Source: Sporosarcina sp. FSL K6-1508 (GTDB lineage: Bacteria; Bacillota; Bacilli; Bacillales_A; Planococcaceae). From it: a stretch of 64,000 bases of DNA. The stretch is taken from contig NZ_JBBOXF010000002.1 of NCBI RefSeq assembly GCF_038007465.1, positions 62,001-126,000 on the forward strand, in the 5' to 3' direction. Below, piece after piece: positions 8,033 through 17,412 of the stretch (position 1 is the first letter of the stretch; each line of letters opens with the position of its first letter). The notes under the pieces are model-generated. The model saw only the letters and a program-made list of their open reading frames with translations. It was not told the origin of the DNA and searched no databases. A program made the translations under genes and the position numbers.

Positions 8033-8401
8033 ATGAAAGCTTTAAAACGCGTCTTAGGTGTTGCAGCTGTATTTATGATGGTTTTATTACTAATGGATTC
8101 AAATGCAGCATTAGCAGCGGATGTTTCAGATGCTATGAAACAGTCCGGGATTACTAAAACCGGTGATATGACAGGAATTTACAAAGATTTGACTGGTGTA
8201 GTTTATTTCATTATGGCACTTGGAGGATTCTGGATCGTTGGAATGCTCGTGTGGGGTGGCATGACGCTAGCTGGTAGTGGTGGCAATCCACAGAAACGGA
8301 CAGAGGGATTTATTAAATTATCCTTGGTCCTAGTAGGCGCTTATATAATTTTCAAAGCCTACGATATTGCTGGTTGGGCGACTGGTCTTGGTGGTAGTTA
8401 A
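8033..8401 (+). CDS. VirB2/TrbC-like small membrane protein (pilin-like) of the type IV secretion system
   Basis: 122 residues with an N-terminal signal-like segment (about residues 8-28, ending ALAAD) and two further hydrophobic segments (about 54-78 and 92-110) separated by a short polar loop with GGNPQKR. This is the organisation of VirB2/TrbC-type pilins, which in Gram-positive systems may form part of the channel or a surface adhesin. GGAGG lies 8 bases before the ATG. It is first in the conjugation operon and is separated from prgI by a strong perfect hairpin. Assignment rests on size, topology and position. Confidence 0.65.
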   Translation: MKALKRVLGVAAVFMMVLLLMDSNAALAADVSDAMKQSGITKTGDMTGIYKDLTGVVYFIMALGGFWIVGMLVWGGMTLAGSGGNPQKRTEGFIKLSLVLVGAYIIFKAYDIAGWATGLGGS

Positions 8402-8473
8402 CTAGATGTCATTCTTATAAATTAACCACTCATTTAGCGAATCGGTATAGGTATCGAAGGTCATACCATTAAC

Positions 8474-8522
8474 TATTGAAAAGCACCTTCTTTGTTTGTA
8501 GAAAGAAGGTGCTTTTCAATAG
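8474..8522 (+). promoter_or_regulatory. Perfect 20-bp-stem hairpin between pilin-like gene and prgI
   Basis: CTATTGAAAAGCACCTTCTT and its exact complement flank an ~8-base loop. The 3' side is followed by a gene, not a T run, so it may block exonucleases or attenuate rather than simply terminate. Confidence 0.5.
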
Positions 8523-8542
8523 TGGTTGAAAGGAGCAGCATT

Positions 8543-8863
8543 ATGCGAAATGAAAAAGTGCCCATAGATATGACGTCAGAACAAAAAGAAATATTGGGAT
8601 TGCTTTCAAAACGGCAACTCATGTACATAGCGGGGGGCGGATTGATTTTATATGCCTATATTCCAATTGTTTTTAAAATGCTGTCTGGAGCTGGATGGAT
8701 TATAGCATCAATCGGGGCTTTATGTTCAGCAGCACCAACGCTAGCAATAATATTTTTTCTCGGTTTTATTAAAGTTGAAAAATTTAATATGAATCGGGAC
8801 TATTATTATTGGATTAAGTTACAAAGGAGAACACAATACGGCTCATGGCGTAAGGGTCAATAA
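8543..8863 (+). CDS. prgI: PrgI family type IV secretion membrane protein
   Basis: 106 residues from the ATG at 8543, which follows AAGGAG. The protein starts with a short cytoplasmic part (VPIDMTSEQKEILGLLSKRQL), has two hydrophobic segments (about residues 30-48 and 53-80), and ends with a basic tail including YYYWIKLQRR. Short two-helix proteins with this N-terminal pattern are the PrgI family, a VirB3-like partner of the VirB4 ATPase in Gram-positive conjugation machines. In-frame bases upstream belong to the hairpin and are not coding. Confidence 0.75.
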   Translation: MRNEKVPIDMTSEQKEILGLLSKRQLMYIAGGGLILYAYIPIVFKMLSGAGWIIASIGALCSAAPTLAIIFFLGFIKVEKFNMNRDYYYWIKLQRRTQYGSWRKGQ

Positions 8864-8881
8864 AAGGAGGAAATTAGTGTA

Positions 8882-9796
8882 ATGAAAGACATCCTATTTT
8901 TAGTGACAATGGGCCTCATTGTTTACGTTGTTGCTCGAATTATTCTAAAAGAACCTATTTTACCGTGGGTGAAAAAGAATGAAGTGAAGGGTATACAACC
9001 GACTGTTAAAGGTAAGAAGAAAGGGAAAACAAATACCGGAAATCCTTTAGATGAAATAGAGGCAGTACCATTTCGTGAATTATTTCCTCATGTCTATAAA
9101 ATTGAAAACCATATGATTCGGCATAACGATAATACATTTACCATGATGGCCGAAGTCGAGCCAGTTAACTATTTCTTATTGGACCAGGAAGAGCAGGAAG
9201 GAATAGACGCCACATACGAAACCTGGCTATCACAACTAAACTACTCTATACGGATTTACACGCAGAACCGATTTGTAGACTTGACTTCGCCTATTAAAGA
9301 GATTCAGAAAGTGATGGAACACGATGTAGAGTTACATCCGCTTGCATTTCAGTTTGGTCAAAATATGATTAACGATTTGATTAACTGGCAAAATGAACAA
9401 CCGCGTTATGAAACTAAAACATTTCTGCTTTTTGATTATATGGTGGACACCAAAGAAATCAAAGCTGATGATTCGGAAGAAATGGAAGCAAAAATTATAG
9501 ATAAAGCGTTTAGTGAATTGAATAGACGAATAAATACAGCAAAAGGTCAACTTCGAAAAGCGGATATGAATGTCCATATGCTTGCTACCGATGGCATTAG
9601 TGAAGTTTTGTACTACGGATTTAATCGAAGAAAAGCAAAAAAAAATCATTACAGGGATATTGAAGATCAAGAACAGTTGGCGCTTTACACAACGGCCGAT
9701 CAAACTCCATCAAAAATAATGCGTGTGAAAGGGGAAATAGAGGATGCCCATAGGGATATTCAACAAGAAGAAAGTAAGCAAGAACAAGCAATCTGA
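8882..9796 (+). CDS. Conjugation accessory protein, VirB4 N-terminal-domain-like
   Basis: 304 residues with one N-terminal membrane helix (about 3-20), a basic linker, then a soluble domain (about 55-240) with FTMMAEVEPVNY, strands and helices. This resembles the N-terminal domain of VirB4/TraC ATPases but has no P-loop. Its stop lies 53 bp inside the next gene, so translation is probably coupled to VirB4. In several Gram-positive systems such a protein lies just ahead of the VirB4 homologue and likely anchors it to the membrane. Specific function unknown. Confidence 0.5.
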   Translation: MKDILFLVTMGLIVYVVARIILKEPILPWVKKNEVKGIQPTVKGKKKGKTNTGNPLDEIEAVPFRELFPHVYKIENHMIRHNDNTFTMMAEVEPVNYFLLDQEEQEGIDATYETWLSQLNYSIRIYTQNRFVDLTSPIKEIQKVMEHDVELHPLAFQFGQNMINDLINWQNEQPRYETKTFLLFDYMVDTKEIKADDSEEMEAKIIDKAFSELNRRINTAKGQLRKADMNVHMLATDGISEVLYYGFNRRKAKKNHYRDIEDQEQLALYTTADQTPSKIMRVKGEIEDAHRDIQQEESKQEQAI

Positions 9797-11840
9797 AACA
9801 CCTGTTGAAAAAGAAATCGAGGACAGTCAACTCCAGATTAATATGAAACCCGATGTGTGGGATGTAATTGCACCTGAAGGTATCGGTATTTCTGATCTGT
9901 CCGATGACTATGGAATCATCAAACAATCATTAGGGAGCAAAACTTACTTTCGTCCCTGGTATGTACCAAGAGATGGCTATCCCCGAAAGATGCAAACGAA
10001 TTGGCTTTATGCGATAACCTCTAGCGGTGAAGCGGATGTAATGTTTGATATCCATAAAATCCCGAAGACTGATGCAATCCGTATGCTCCAGAAGCAAAAT
10101 ACTATTGTAAAGTCGAACCTTGCCTTTCAAAAGAAGCGAGGAAATCAAGACTCAATAATGGATAATGAAACGAAAATTGCCGACACGGAAATTCTAATGG
10201 AAGAAATACAATTTAGTGATAACGATTTATACCATGTTGGAATTACTGGTGCATTGTATGCCGATTCGGAACGTGAACTTGATAAATACAGTGAATACAT
10301 GGAAGACGAGATGAGTTCAAAGTTCTTCAAGATCACGTCAACTTGGGGGCGAGTGAAAAAAGGATTTAGATCCATCACACCACTTGCTTTCAATGAGATA
10401 AAAGACTCGCTTCGTAACGTGGATCGGCGTTCATTGTCTACATTTTCACCGTTTATTTCAGGTAGTGGAAAGTTTAATGGTGGTATTCCAATTGGTCGAA
10501 ATAAAATCACTGGACAAAAAGAATTCTATAATGCATTTGGTACTTATGAAATAAGACCTGAAAACTATAATATGGCCATATTCGGAGTGTCGGGTTCTGG
10601 TAAATCTCTAGCGATGAAGTTGTTATTGGCCCGGGAAACAACTGGACTAGCTGTCTATTCACGATTAATTGATGTAGAGGGAGAATTCGTTTCCATCGTT
10701 AAAGCATTAGGCGGTGTGAGTTTGAACCTTTCTGAGGAAAGCAATATTCGAATTAACCCTCTGGCTATTAACGTTTCCAGTATCCCGTTTGAAAACGATG
10801 ATGAAGAAATGGAATTGCTTGAAAATGCAGATGAACGTGAAATTGTAGAGAAGAATGGTAAAAAATACGTTTCATTTGTACCTATTCGCGAAAAAATTAA
10901 TGAAGTTATAGACTTCTTCGACATTATTTGTCGCGGTAAAAATCAAGAAGACTCTGGCATTAATGTCTTTGAAAGAAATTATGTTGAAGAGGCTCTTAAA
11001 TACCTCTACACAGATAAAAAAGCAGGTTTCAATTATACAACCAGTCCTAAGTCTCTCTATGAATCAAAGCCAAAACAAGTAGATGGGAAGATTGTTCAAT
11101 CAAGGGTACGTAAACCAGAACCGACGATAAGTGATGTCTATGCCTATTTAATAGACCATTATAAAATGGAGCCCAATGCAGAGCGTATTCTTGCCGCCAT
11201 TCGACCGTTTCTTCATGATGGCTCTAAACCTATATTTGACGGTCAAACATTTTTAGGTGATGACCAGATTGTTGATCTCCATTCAGCACAATTAGTCAAC
11301 TTCAATATATCTCAGATGGAAGAAGGATTTTTACGCCCGATTGCTTATCATGTAATCCTCAACTATATATGGGAGTACTTTGTTAAAAACGTTGATAATG
11401 AGCGACTTAAAAAGATTGTTTATGCAGACGAATTTTGGACACTTGTTGATAATGATCAAACTGTTTCATTTGCGGAAAAAGTTGCACGTCGAGCACGTAA
11501 AAGGAATGCAGGGCTTCGGATTGCTTCCCAAGACTTTGTTCGTATACTGGAATCTAAAAAGGCAAGGGGAGTTCTTCAAAATACACATACGTTTTTCTTC
11601 TTGAAACAAAACAAAATAGATCTCAAATTAATAGAAGAAAACTTTGATCTCTCTAAAGGAGAAATCAATATACTCTTCCAAAATCCCGATAAGGGAGAAG
11701 GAATTCTAAGGGTCGGACGTTCCAGTGTTTGGTTGCAAACGGATCCTTCAAAAGAAGACATTGACTTCATTGAAAGTAACATCGCGGTATTGGAAGAGAA
11801 TCGTAGGCGGAAGAACAAAAAAATGTCTTCCCAGTATTAA
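9744..11840 (+). CDS. virB4: VirB4-family conjugation ATPase
   Basis: 698 residues. An N-terminal domain (about 1-260) leads to the ATPase core with Walker A GVSGSGKS at 281-288 and Walker B in KKIVYADEFWTLV near residue 560, followed by the RARKRNAGLRIASQD segment typical of VirB4/TraE. These ATPases power assembly and transport in type IV secretion. AGGGGA lies upstream of the ATG, and the gene overlaps the preceding one by 53 bp. Length and motif order are normal and no disruption is seen. Confidence 0.9.
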   Translation: MPIGIFNKKKVSKNKQSETPVEKEIEDSQLQINMKPDVWDVIAPEGIGISDLSDDYGIIKQSLGSKTYFRPWYVPRDGYPRKMQTNWLYAITSSGEADVMFDIHKIPKTDAIRMLQKQNTIVKSNLAFQKKRGNQDSIMDNETKIADTEILMEEIQFSDNDLYHVGITGALYADSERELDKYSEYMEDEMSSKFFKITSTWGRVKKGFRSITPLAFNEIKDSLRNVDRRSLSTFSPFISGSGKFNGGIPIGRNKITGQKEFYNAFGTYEIRPENYNMAIFGVSGSGKSLAMKLLLARETTGLAVYSRLIDVEGEFVSIVKALGGVSLNLSEESNIRINPLAINVSSIPFENDDEEMELLENADEREIVEKNGKKYVSFVPIREKINEVIDFFDIICRGKNQEDSGINVFERNYVEEALKYLYTDKKAGFNYTTSPKSLYESKPKQVDGKIVQSRVRKPEPTISDVYAYLIDHYKMEPNAERILAAIRPFLHDGSKPIFDGQTFLGDDQIVDLHSAQLVNFNISQMEEGFLRPIAYHVILNYIWEYFVKNVDNERLKKIVYADEFWTLVDNDQTVSFAEKVARRARKRNAGLRIASQDFVRILESKKARGVLQNTHTFFFLKQNKIDLKLIEENFDLSKGEINILFQNPDKGEGILRVGRSSVWLQTDPSKEDIDFIESNIAVLEENRRRKNKKMSSQY

Positions 11841-11852
11841 TAGAAAGGGGGA

Positions 11853-14822
11853 GTGAATTTGCTCGGAGCCATTGGAGATAAATTACTCAAGGTTTTTGAA
11901 TCGATTGTGCAGTGGTTTTTTGAAAGTTTAATTGAACCATTTAAAGATTTACCGACACTTAAAAAACTAGTTTTCGGGGAACATAAAGAAGGGAAATTGG
12001 TCTGGGGAACATTCGAGCCAACTGATTTGACTCTTGGTTTTGAACCATTATTCAATACGATGGCGATATTGTCTGGCTTCGTTTTAGTGGCTTTGATAGT
12101 AGTCTACGGAATGAGGATTGCCGGCGCACCGCTAAACCCGAGTCGTCGGAATGAGAGTATCGAATTTATCAAAGACCTTGTGTTTGTCGGAATCGTGTTG
12201 GTTAACCTACCGACTTTATACGATTTACTTTTTACGATTAACTCGTCTGTTGTCAATTTATTTGCTGGTTCACATGAAAGTAATCTTGACAACATAAAAA
12301 AAGACTTTCTATTAGAAGAAGGTGCAAAAGGTGTAATCGGATTGATCTTCGTTCAGTTGGTTTTACTTGGACTTACGATATGGGCGAGTTTCTATTACTT
12401 AATGAGAAAAGTGACGCTTATCATTCTAATGTCGATGGGCCCACTGATGCTTGCATTTTGGTTATCACCACGGTTCAAATCACTGACTGGTTCATGGTTC
12501 AAGGAGCTTGTAGGTTCAATATTTGTACAAGCGATCCATGCATTTGTGTTCTGGACTGTTGCTGTCTTATCAGCAACTTCAACTGGTATTGTAGAAACTG
12601 TTATCGTCTATGTCATCTTTATTCCGATATCCGAATCCATCCGTCGTCTCTTTAATATGGGTGGGGATATGCAAGGTGGTTTTGCTAAAGCAGGTGCCAT
12701 GATGGGTATGGCTGGACTAGCAGGGATGTATGGGGCTGCTAAAGGAGCCTTCGATGGTAAAGGTGTAACAGGTTCTCTTAAAAATGCGTATGAAGGCGTT
12801 AAAAACAATACTAAAGGAAAAGATGCTGGAGGCGGCGATGATCTAAAGAAAACACTTGGTGCAGATGCTGGTGGAGATGCCGGTACTTCTACACGTGCTG
12901 AAAAAATGCTCCGTGCAGGTGATGTAGTAGGGAAAATGGGTAAAGCGACATTCGGAATGGCTGGTGCTGTTGCCGGTATGGGTTTAGGTCCTGTCGGAGC
13001 CATGGCCGGTGCAACTGCCGGCTTTGAGCTTGGCGGTGTAGCAGGCGGGTTAACCGGGCGTGTAGGTGCCGCCGCAGTCCAAGGTATTGGAACACGATTA
13101 AATAAGGGAATTGGAGGTGCCAAAGCTTTTAAAACCAACAGTTCCCAGGGCTTCGAGGAAGAGTTATCGAATGAAGTTGCAGATCGTTCTACAGCTAGTT
13201 GGGCGGATGAAAATAAGGGAGCACAACTAGCGGGATTACGTGAACGTTTCCCGGATGCTTCAGATGGGGAAATTGCATCTAAATTCGATGCGATAAAAGA
13301 ACAAAAGCGCTCGGGATTTTATAATGATGCAAAAAATAATTTGCAAGCCTCTAATTTATACGATGGGAAAAGTAAGCCTAACACGCAAAACCTAGCAAGC
13401 GGATTGGCTGGTGTTAAAACAGCTCAAATGGGAGACGATTTTGTAAATTCCCAAATTGCAAGGGGAGTAAGTGGAGACGTCGCGCGACGGGATTGGAACG
13501 ATAATCATAAGCCGCAAGCACACGCTAAGAATTTAGAAATGTTTAAAGGGAGCGTCGACCAGGCAAGCAATAATAGCTTTGGAACATTCAATGCTGGAAG
13601 TGCCGCCCATAAAGTCGCCGTTGGAGCCGGACAAGCTGGTGCATTCGTATTAGGTGCAGCAGGGATAACAGGTGGAGCTAAAATTCTAGCGGGTGGATAC
13701 CGGGCGGTTGCGGAAGGTTCGCGAGCTGCGGTTGTAGCCAACAGTTCATTGCATAATGAAAGTGTCAGTGGTATAAAAAATATTGCTAGAAACACTATCC
13801 CATCTGCAAAAGCTGGATGGAGAACCGCAACTAATCAACTTGCAGAACAACGTGGCGGTGCAGTAGAAGCACAGGCGGGCTATCAAGAATCGGCGGGATA
13901 TGGAACAGGAATGATATTTGGTACTGGTGGTTACCAGGCTGCGAAGAAAATGGCTAATAAATTTTCTCCATATAGCCAATCCGTTCAATCGGCAATTTCT
14001 TCTCCAGGTGAAGCAATACAGATGGCGAAAACGACAACTGACGATCATGGGAATGTTTCGTTAGCGCAAGGAGCTATTAGACAAGTCACAACAGCTCAGG
14101 AATCATACATCGAGGTAGCAACAAAAAGCGGGGAGAGAAAAATTGTTTCCCGTAAAGGGTCGGGTCATAGTGGCATGCGAGAAGGAGACGTCGTGTATCA
14201 GGACTTAGTAGCTGATGGAGATACGTTGAGCGCAAGCTCGCCATCAACTTATCGTTTAGACAGTGCTGGAGGACGCGCACCATCATCCGTCCAAGTTAAC
14301 AGTGATCCGAGCACGTTGCTAGGAAGTGCAAGGTCAGGTCAGACACATCAACCTGTTGCACGTAGACAAGCGCCTGTATTTAATCAAGCAGTCGACAATG
14401 GTAGTTTCTATACAAACGATTTGGCAGCACAAGGTATGGATAATGTGCAAGTTGTGGTTGAAAAGGATCGTCAATTCATGACTGCTGATAAAGGCGGAGT
14501 TACCTATCGAGTATCACAGGTTTTCTCAGGAGATTCCCGTTTACAAGGCTCCGAATCAGTTCAGATCCCGGTCGAAGTATCGAATCATACAATTAGGCCA
14601 AAAAATAGTGGGAATTCGACAGTAGCAGTTCAAGCAAATGTAACATCAGGTGGTATACAGACAAGTGAATCAGTGCCGTATTATTCTACAAAGAGCACAC
14701 GGGGACTGATTGATAACTTAGAGGATCTAATGACATCAAAACACGCGGACCGTGCAAATCGGTCTGTAAATCAACGAGAGTCACTAGATGCAGTTAGAAG
14801 AAAACAAGGATTGTTGGGGTGA
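11853..14822 (+). CDS. VirB6-like polytopic protein with long Gly/Ala-rich C-terminal extension
   Basis: 989 residues from a GTG start preceded by AAAGGGGG. Residues about 60-280 contain five or more hydrophobic helices, as expected of VirB6/TraL-type inner channel proteins. After about 270 the sequence turns soluble and rich in Gly, Ala, Ser and Lys, first as Gly/Ala stretches (GAMMGMAGLAGMYGAAKGA), then a polar tail. Such extensions occur in 'extended' VirB6 proteins. It lies between VirB4 and the wall hydrolase, the usual place. The tail may extend into or across the wall, but that is inference. Confidence 0.75.
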   Translation: MNLLGAIGDKLLKVFESIVQWFFESLIEPFKDLPTLKKLVFGEHKEGKLVWGTFEPTDLTLGFEPLFNTMAILSGFVLVALIVVYGMRIAGAPLNPSRRNESIEFIKDLVFVGIVLVNLPTLYDLLFTINSSVVNLFAGSHESNLDNIKKDFLLEEGAKGVIGLIFVQLVLLGLTIWASFYYLMRKVTLIILMSMGPLMLAFWLSPRFKSLTGSWFKELVGSIFVQAIHAFVFWTVAVLSATSTGIVETVIVYVIFIPISESIRRLFNMGGDMQGGFAKAGAMMGMAGLAGMYGAAKGAFDGKGVTGSLKNAYEGVKNNTKGKDAGGGDDLKKTLGADAGGDAGTSTRAEKMLRAGDVVGKMGKATFGMAGAVAGMGLGPVGAMAGATAGFELGGVAGGLTGRVGAAAVQGIGTRLNKGIGGAKAFKTNSSQGFEEELSNEVADRSTASWADENKGAQLAGLRERFPDASDGEIASKFDAIKEQKRSGFYNDAKNNLQASNLYDGKSKPNTQNLASGLAGVKTAQMGDDFVNSQIARGVSGDVARRDWNDNHKPQAHAKNLEMFKGSVDQASNNSFGTFNAGSAAHKVAVGAGQAGAFVLGAAGITGGAKILAGGYRAVAEGSRAAVVANSSLHNESVSGIKNIARNTIPSAKAGWRTATNQLAEQRGGAVEAQAGYQESAGYGTGMIFGTGGYQAAKKMANKFSPYSQSVQSAISSPGEAIQMAKTTTDDHGNVSLAQGAIRQVTTAQESYIEVATKSGERKIVSRKGSGHSGMREGDVVYQDLVADGDTLSASSPSTYRLDSAGGRAPSSVQVNSDPSTLLGSARSGQTHQPVARRQAPVFNQAVDNGSFYTNDLAAQGMDNVQVVVEKDRQFMTADKGGVTYRVSQVFSGDSRLQGSESVQIPVEVSNHTIRPKNSGNSTVAVQANVTSGGIQTSESVPYYSTKSTRGLIDNLEDLMTSKHADRANRSVNQRESLDAVRRKQGLLG

Positions 14823-16687
14823 AATGGAAAATGCCCAATAACCAAGACGAGCAACAAGAAAATATAGTAGAAAAACAAGGAAAAAAGCTTATTAGGGATA
14901 AGGCGGTGAAAGTTGGAAAAAAGATAGGGAAGGCGGCAGTCAAAGTAGCCGCTAAAGCGATCCTCGCCGCCGGTAAAGCACTCATATCTTTACTGGTATG
15001 GATTGGCATTCCTTATCTGTTATTACTGGGCGGAATTATGGTTGCGGTTTTTATGATATATATCGCTACAGCTATGTTTTTTGGTGGTGATCCAGAAAAT
15101 CTTGATGAAGAAGGTCGGGGAATACAAAGATATATCATTGAAGCTGCTGACAAAACGGTGGATATGACAAGACCAGAACAAATACCGTACAGAGTACCGC
15201 CCGAATTGCTAATAGCGGCAGCGCAAATTTATGACTCCGGAGCTATAAAGACATACAATGCAATCACAGATTTGGCCGAGGCATTACGACCAATCTTTGA
15301 ATATGAAACTCATAAAGGAGAAACAGAAACTATAACTAGGACGTGTACTATAGACGGAGGATGTACCGAGTCAACCGAGATAACGAAGTACGAGGTTGAA
15401 TTATTGGTAAGAGTAGATGCTTGGGATAGGATCGTAACTACTAAAGTTCTAAGTGAAAAAACTCCGTGGGAGACAGCATCACGTTCAGGCGGTACAACTG
15501 AAGATGGCGAGACAATTACAATAGACGTCAGAAGCCAATCAGACTTTTTCTGGACAGAAGATACAATTTTGATGGATTATACTTTGTATGATAGAGAACT
15601 ATCAAGTAAGCCATTTGAATATGAACTAGAAAGTAAGTTATCTGTGGAAGCCATTTATGAAATTACCGGTGGAGAAATTTACTATACTGAATGGCTGAAT
15701 GGAAACTCTCTAGCGGGCTTTGATGGTACGATTATTCCTGGTTCCGGAATTCCGCTTGAGTACATGCAGTATTACCTTGAAGCTGAAAAGAAATATGGAG
15801 TTGATTGGTACTATCTTGCCGCAATTCATTTTACGGAAACAGGTTTTTCAACACATCCAACGATGCTATCCAGTGTAGGTGCGGAAGGTCACATGCAATT
15901 TATGCCGTGTACCTGGTTAGGATGGAACTATCCTGGCTGTAAAGGGGGATTAGGCGGTACAAGTATACCTGATTCAGTTAAGCATGATCCTGCCGCTATT
16001 AAGAAATATGGCGGGTATGGGGTTGATGCTGATGGGGATGGCAAAGCAGATCCATGGAATGTTAAGGATGCAATATTCTCAACAGCAAATTATTTGAGTA
16101 AAAGTGGCTTTTCATCTAACATCGATAAGGCTATTCGAAATTACAATCATTCAGACGTCTATGTCTCTAATATCAAGAAAAAAGCCGACGAATATAAAAA
16201 CACCGCTCAATATGTACCAGATGGTGGTTCAGTTCCGAATTTAGCGCCTGGTTCATTTATGAGGCCTGCAAATGGTAGATTTTCTTCTCCATATGGTCCG
16301 AGAAGTTTGGGTTCTAAAAGCTATCACTATGGGGTTGATATAGCTAACTCTGCAAATACACCCATAGTTGCTGCAGCTGACGGTGTTGTTGTCAAAGTTC
16401 ATACAGGATGCCCACAGCAAGGACATATTGAAAGTAAGTGTGGAGGCGGATGGGGTAATCATGTACGAATACAACACAATGTTCAAGGGAAAATATATGA
16501 AGCAGTTTATGCTCATTTTACCAAAACCGCTGTTTCAAATGGTCAACCTGTGCAACAAGGTCAGTTAATCGGGAATATGGGAATGTCAGGAAGAGTAACT
16601 GGTGTCCATTTGCATTTCGAACTATATAATGGGATGCGAAATGGTTACACAAACGTCCTCAATCCAGCGCAATATATTCCATTGTAA
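14819..16687 (+). CDS. Bifunctional wall hydrolase of conjugation: lytic transglycosylase plus M23 peptidase
   Basis: 622 residues from a GTG that overlaps the previous stop by 4 bp. A basic cytoplasmic start is followed by a membrane segment (about 60-85), an extracytoplasmic linker, a lysozyme/SLT-like domain (about 315-460; AIHFTETGF with the likely catalytic Glu, then GHMQFMPCTW) and a C-terminal M23 metallopeptidase domain (about 490-620; HYGVDIANS and HLHFELYNG supply zinc ligands). Such two-domain enzymes (PrgK, TcpG, Orf14 types) open the cell wall for the channel. Motifs are intact. Confidence 0.9.
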   Translation: MKWKMPNNQDEQQENIVEKQGKKLIRDKAVKVGKKIGKAAVKVAAKAILAAGKALISLLVWIGIPYLLLLGGIMVAVFMIYIATAMFFGGDPENLDEEGRGIQRYIIEAADKTVDMTRPEQIPYRVPPELLIAAAQIYDSGAIKTYNAITDLAEALRPIFEYETHKGETETITRTCTIDGGCTESTEITKYEVELLVRVDAWDRIVTTKVLSEKTPWETASRSGGTTEDGETITIDVRSQSDFFWTEDTILMDYTLYDRELSSKPFEYELESKLSVEAIYEITGGEIYYTEWLNGNSLAGFDGTIIPGSGIPLEYMQYYLEAEKKYGVDWYYLAAIHFTETGFSTHPTMLSSVGAEGHMQFMPCTWLGWNYPGCKGGLGGTSIPDSVKHDPAAIKKYGGYGVDADGDGKADPWNVKDAIFSTANYLSKSGFSSNIDKAIRNYNHSDVYVSNIKKKADEYKNTAQYVPDGGSVPNLAPGSFMRPANGRFSSPYGPRSLGSKSYHYGVDIANSANTPIVAAADGVVVKVHTGCPQQGHIESKCGGGWGNHVRIQHNVQGKIYEAVYAHFTKTAVSNGQPVQQGQLIGNMGMSGRVTGVHLHFELYNGMRNGYTNVLNPAQYIPL

Positions 16688-16701
16688 GGAGGTAATCTTG
16701 A

Positions 16702-17364
16702 GTGCGGATTAATAAAAGAATTGTCATCGGTTTAGTGATAATTTTTGTTATAATAGGACTCTCGCTTTTGTTCATATGGAAGCTTCAAGCTCCAAAACCA
16801 GAAGCGAAAATGACAAAGGTTGTCGAAGTTGAAATTGATAGAGAAATTGCAGTCCTGTCCGGTAAGGAGGATGTTTACTTAAAAGTCGATTCGTTTATTA
16901 GAGAACGAATACCAGCATTAGACATCTTCATGGAGTTTGATTTAGATGATGAAAAAGAAGAACCTCCGACAAATGAAAAGTTGTGTAAAGAATTCTTTAA
17001 TATGTTCTATGCAGCTGTTAAAACTCAAGATATGGACCTCTTCGCTTCTGTTCTTTCGGGTGATTCCATACAAGAAGTATGGGAGGGTGAAATACTCATT
17101 GAAAAACGGATTGAGAAAATGGATAACTTTCTCGATACTGTTAGCCGAGCAGGTAAACTCTCTTCGATTCACTACCAATTCAAAATGGACAAGAACGACT
17201 TACAAACCGACAACGGAACCTTATACATGATTTATGAAGATGGTGTCGAAGTTCCGATACCATTTGAACTTGTATTGATCGGAGACATTGAAGATGAAGA
17301 ACGATACTATCAGTTCTCTAATACAATAAAAGAAATAAAACAACAACTTCATCAATACAACTAA
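16702..17364 (+). CDS. Membrane-anchored conjugation protein, VirB8/NTF2-like candidate
   Basis: 220 residues from a GTG preceded by AAGGAGG. One N-terminal membrane helix (about 7-28), a linker, then an extracytoplasmic domain (about 90-215) with a helical start (LCKEFFNMFYAAVKTQDMDLF) and beta strands. The NTF2-like pattern fits VirB8/TcpC-type proteins that link channel parts. It is the last gene before a terminator, so it closes the operon. The fold is my inference from pattern and position. Confidence 0.5.
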   Translation: MRINKRIVIGLVIIFVIIGLSLLFIWKLQAPKPEAKMTKVVEVEIDREIAVLSGKEDVYLKVDSFIRERIPALDIFMEFDLDDEKEEPPTNEKLCKEFFNMFYAAVKTQDMDLFASVLSGDSIQEVWEGEILIEKRIEKMDNFLDTVSRAGKLSSIHYQFKMDKNDLQTDNGTLYMIYEDGVEVPIPFELVLIGDIEDEERYYQFSNTIKEIKQQLHQYN

Positions 17365-17367
17365 CTA

Positions 17368-17412
17368 AACAGCACACTACCGCATTTGAAAGATGCGATA
17401 GTGTGCTGTTTT
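17368..17412. terminator. Bidirectional terminator ending the conjugation operon
   Basis: AACAGCACACTA and CGCAT pair with ATGCG and TAGTGTGCTGTT, with TTTT on the right and AAAC on the left. It sits between converging genes. Confidence 0.75.

Noticed and set aside
12608..13138. 176-codon Pro/Ala-rich minus-strand ORF inside the VirB6-like gene
   Set aside because: Low-complexity shadow of the Gly/Ala-rich extension on the other strand.
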